Source of the DNA: Paenibacillus rhizosphaerae
GTDB lineage: Bacteria > Bacillota > Bacilli > Paenibacillales > Paenibacillaceae
DNA length: 64,000 bases
Direction of reading: 5' to 3'
Assembly: GCF_014192015.1 (NCBI RefSeq)
Contig: NZ_JACHXJ010000002.1
Coordinates: 1,426,001-1,490,000 of the forward strand
Positions 61,585 through 64,000 of the stretch are shown piece after piece. The first letter of the stretch is position 1. Every line of letters starts with the position of its first letter. The notes under the pieces were generated by a model, which saw only the letters and a list, made by a program, of their open reading frames with translations, did not search any database and was not told where the DNA came from. The position numbers and the translations under genes were made by a program.

Positions 61585-61680
61585 GACCGACCGCGCGAGC
61601 CAAGGAGCCCTAATTGCCATCGGTCCGGGGCTCCCGGGTTCGTTCCCTATTATCAATAACCTTTGAAAGGGGGAAATCGC

Positions 61681-62679
61681 ATGCTGAATTATATTTCTTA
61701 TCGCGTCCTGCAATTGATCCCGCTATTGTTCGCCATCAGCATCATCGTGTTCGTTATTATTCAACTTCCGCCGGGCGACTTCCTATCCCAGTATATTGCG
61801 CAGCTGAAAAACTCGGGCACCGCCGTATCGGAAAGTACGATCGCTAGCCTGCAAATGCAGTATGGCCTGGATAAATCCATGTACATGCAATACTTCATCT
61901 GGATCAAGAACATTATTATCCACGGCGATTTCGGCCGTTCGTTCCAATACAACCAGCCGGTTGCCGACGTAATCGGACCGCGTCTGTCGCTGACGCTTAT
62001 CATTTCCCTCATATCGCTTATTTTCGTTTGGGCGGTCGCGATTCCGATCGGCATTTATTCGGCGACTCACCAATATTCCATTATGGACTATGTCTTTACC
62101 TTTATCGGATTTATCGGACTTGCGATGCCGGGTTTCCTGATCGCACTCGTTCTCATTTACTTCATATTCGCTCAGACGGGTGTCGCGATAACGGGTCTTT
62201 TTTCGCCCGAATTCGTCGATGCGCCGTGGAGCATGGCGAAAGTGATGAACATGCTGCCCCGGATCATCCTGCCTGTCATCGTCATCGGTATGTCCGGCAC
62301 CGCTTCCCTGATCCGAGTGACTCGCGGTATGCTGCTTGACGAGCTGTCGAAGCAGTACGTCATTACCGCCCGAGCCAAAGGGGTTGCGGAGAACAGGCTG
62401 CTCTTCAAATATCCGGTCCGGATGGCGATCAATCCGCTCATCAGTACGATTGGATGGACGCTGCCGGCGCTCATTTCCGGTGAAGCCATCGTGGCGATCG
62501 TCCTTAATTTGCAAACGACCGGACCGATGCTGCTGAAAGCGCTGATGTTCCAGGATATGTACTTGTGCGGCAGCTTCCTGCTCATTCTTAGCGTCCTGAC
62601 GGTCCTTGGCACGCTGCTTTCGGACATTTTGCTTGCCTGGGTCGATCCGAGAATACGCTTCGGGGGTGCCACCGAATGA
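61681..62679 (+). CDS. ABC transporter permease (DppB/OppB type)
   Basis: A 332-residue permease: YRVLQLIPLLFAISIIVFVI at helix 1, the large first loop to about residue 95, FIGLAMPGFLIALVLIYFIF, and an EAA-like ITRVTRGMLLDELSKQYVITAR region (here SLIRVTRGMLLDELSKQY). AAAGGGGG lies 7 bases before ATG 61681. Its stop overlaps the DppC-type start (ATGA). Confidence 0.9.
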   Translation: MLNYISYRVLQLIPLLFAISIIVFVIIQLPPGDFLSQYIAQLKNSGTAVSESTIASLQMQYGLDKSMYMQYFIWIKNIIIHGDFGRSFQYNQPVADVIGPRLSLTLIISLISLIFVWAVAIPIGIYSATHQYSIMDYVFTFIGFIGLAMPGFLIALVLIYFIFAQTGVAITGLFSPEFVDAPWSMAKVMNMLPRIILPVIVIGMSGTASLIRVTRGMLLDELSKQYVITARAKGVAENRLLFKYPVRMAINPLISTIGWTLPALISGEAIVAIVLNLQTTGPMLLKALMFQDMYLCGSFLLILSVLTVLGTLLSDILLAWVDPRIRFGGATE

Positions 62680-63833
62680 GTCTCATCACTACGATCTCGA
62701 ATGCGCTCCGCGGGGGAAAACCAAACCGGCTCAGAAAGAGCCAGGATAATAGTTATGAGGTTGCCTCGCAATGGCGTCTGATGTGGTGGAAATTCAAAAA
62801 GCACAAGGTAGCGCTGGCATCGGCGATCATTCTACTGTTCTTTTATATTGTCGCTGCCTTCTGCGAATTTCTCAGTCCCAATTTGCCGGAAGCGCGGTTT
62901 ACGGAGTATAAAAATTCGCCGCCGCAAAAAATTCATTTCATCGACCCGCAAACCGGCTTCCAGTTCCGTCCCTTCGTTTACGGGATGTCGGCGAAGGTCG
63001 ATGAGAAGACGTTTCGCCGGACATTCGCCCCCGACCCGGAGAAGAAGTATGAGATTCAATTCTTCGTTAAGGGAGAGTCGTACAAGATGTGGGGTCTCAT
63101 TCCGATGAACGTGCATTTGTTCGGCCTGAAAAATCCGAAGGATCCGCTTATTTTGATGGGCACGGATAAGCTGGGGCACGATTTGTTCTCACGGATTATA
63201 TACGGGGGACGCATCTCGCTCTCGTTCGGACTTGTGGGCATTGTGCTGACGCTCGTCCTGGGTTTGGTGCTCGGCGGCATATCCGGTTATTTGGGCGGGG
63301 TCGCGGATACGATCATCCAGCGGATCATCGACTTGCTCATCTGTATCCCGACGATCCCGCTCTGGATGGCACTGACCGCCGCTTTGCCCAAAGGCTGGTC
63401 GGCGGAACAAACGTATTTCGGCCTCATTATCATTTTCTCGATTATCGGCTGGACCGGCCTCGCCCGTGTTGTCCGCGGTAAAATCCTGACGCTGCGCGAG
63501 GAGGATTTCACGATGGCGGCACGTTTGGCGGGCGCCAGCGGCTTCCGCATTATCCGCAAGCACCTGCTGCCTTCGTTTGCCAGCTATATTATAGTCAACG
63601 TCACGCTGTCCATACCGGGCACGATTCTTGGAGAGACCGCGCTCAGCTTCATTGGAGTCGGTCTGCAGGCGCCGGTCGTCAGCTGGGGCGTGCTGCTTCA
63701 GGACGCGCAGAATCTGGAGACGCTGGCGTACTATCCGTGGCTGCTTTGGCCTACCGCCTTCATTATTTTAACGGTGCTTATGTTCAATTTCCTCGGCGAC
63801 GGACTGCGGGATGCCGCGGACCCTTATAAGTAA
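62676..63833 (+). CDS. ABC transporter permease (DppC/OppC type, long form)
   Basis: A 385-residue permease, longer than the usual 290-300. After helix 1 (ALASAIILLFFYIVAAFCEF) there is a hydrophilic insertion of about 90 residues (TEYKNSPPQKIHFIDPQTGF onward) before GTDKLGHDLFSRIIYGGRIS. EEDFTMAARLAGASGFRIIR is the EAA loop. The long insertion is external and typical of the oligosaccharide-linked subgroup. Translation is coupled to the DppB-type gene by a 4-base overlap. Confidence 0.9.
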   Translation: MSLITTISNALRGGKPNRLRKSQDNSYEVASQWRLMWWKFKKHKVALASAIILLFFYIVAAFCEFLSPNLPEARFTEYKNSPPQKIHFIDPQTGFQFRPFVYGMSAKVDEKTFRRTFAPDPEKKYEIQFFVKGESYKMWGLIPMNVHLFGLKNPKDPLILMGTDKLGHDLFSRIIYGGRISLSFGLVGIVLTLVLGLVLGGISGYLGGVADTIIQRIIDLLICIPTIPLWMALTAALPKGWSAEQTYFGLIIIFSIIGWTGLARVVRGKILTLREEDFTMAARLAGASGFRIIRKHLLPSFASYIIVNVTLSIPGTILGETALSFIGVGLQAPVVSWGVLLQDAQNLETLAYYPWLLWPTAFIILTVLMFNFLGDGLRDAADPYK

Positions 63834-63845
63834 TTGGAGGAGATC

Positions 63846-64000
63846 ATGCAACACAACCAGCCAAACGCAAGGAGGGGGAATATGTCAGAAGAGGACGAAA
63901 TCATATTGGCGATGAAAGATGTGAAGGTGCACTTTCACCTGGATGAGGGTGTGCTGAAGGCTGTGGATGGCATCGACCTGTGGATCAAACGAGGGAAAAC
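63846..64000 (+). CDS. ABC transporter ATP-binding protein (DppD/OppD type), partial
   Basis: The N-terminal 51 codons are inside the window: IILAMKDVKVHFHLDEGVLK then AVDGIDLWIKRGK, the usual opening of OppD/DppD before the Walker A loop. GGAGGAG precedes ATG 63846; a second ATG at 63882 also has AAGGAGGG and may be the real start. The gene runs off the window end. This is the only importer ATPase gene seen here. Confidence 0.8.
   Translation, partial: MQHNQPNARRGNMSEEDEIILAMKDVKVHFHLDEGVLKAVDGIDLWIKRGK

Overview
The window looks like chromosomal DNA of a Paenibacillus-type, endospore-forming Firmicute. The evidence is strong AGGAGG ribosome binding sites, lipobox-type solute-binding proteins, LplB/YtcP-type sugar permeases next to YesM/YesN two-component systems, an S-layer-homology protein, and a GerA-family spore germination operon. 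I saw no rRNA, tRNA or CRISPR array. The 0-41 kb part is GC-rich. The 41-58 kb part is visibly more AT-rich and carries most of the repeats and broken genes.

Region 1 (1-7.7 kb) is one compact operon. It holds the tail of a probable sugar kinase, a NagB-like sugar-phosphate isomerase/deaminase, two ThuA-domain proteins, a TIM-barrel sugar isomerase/epimerase, a MalEFG-type sugar importer without ATPase, a VOC protein and a zinc-site-less MDR dehydrogenase. It ends in a repeat that carries a terminator hairpin. Region 2 (7.8-11.1 kb) has two copies of that repeat, a broken GH36 alpha-galactosidase, an unidentified relic and a secreted SLH protein with 124-residue repeats.

Region 3 (11.5-32.2 kb) is a glycan and sugar catabolic cluster. 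It holds two TIM-barrel isomerases, a Gfo/Idh oxidoreductase, a GH78-like enzyme, a second zinc-site-less MDR dehydrogenase, a ChbG/YdjC deacetylase, a frameshifted DUF4038 glycosidase, a GH127-like enzyme, an SBP-LplB-YtcP importer with its YesMN pair, another Gfo/Idh enzyme, a GNAT protein and a frameshifted small beta-rich gene. Region 4 (32.3-41 kb) has a secreted GH44 glucanase on the minus strand. A second LplB-YtcP-SBP importer follows, with a membrane AraC regulator and a good CcpA (cre) site in front. The three sugar importers all lack an ATPase gene, so a shared MsmX-type ATPase elsewhere is likely.

Region 5 (41-58.5 kb) is a mosaic: an SDR, an AraC regulator, a four-gene germination operon (A, C, B and a small two-helix protein), a hydrolase/TetR divergent pair, a copper-amine-oxidase-like surface protein, truncated msrB plus msrA, IS3 and TetR fragments, aldo/keto reductases, and a truncated SDR. 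Region 6 (58.5-64 kb) is an AraC regulator followed by a Dpp/Opp-type importer (SBP, two permeases, start of the ATPase) of a subtype often seen with plant oligosaccharides.

The best candidates for something new are: the short inverted repeat family (six copies) with an embedded terminator; the two oxidation-type sugar loci that combine ThuA, TIM-barrel isomerases, Gfo/Idh and MDR enzymes lacking the zinc cysteine; and a NagB homologue with an active-site Glu replaced by Gln.
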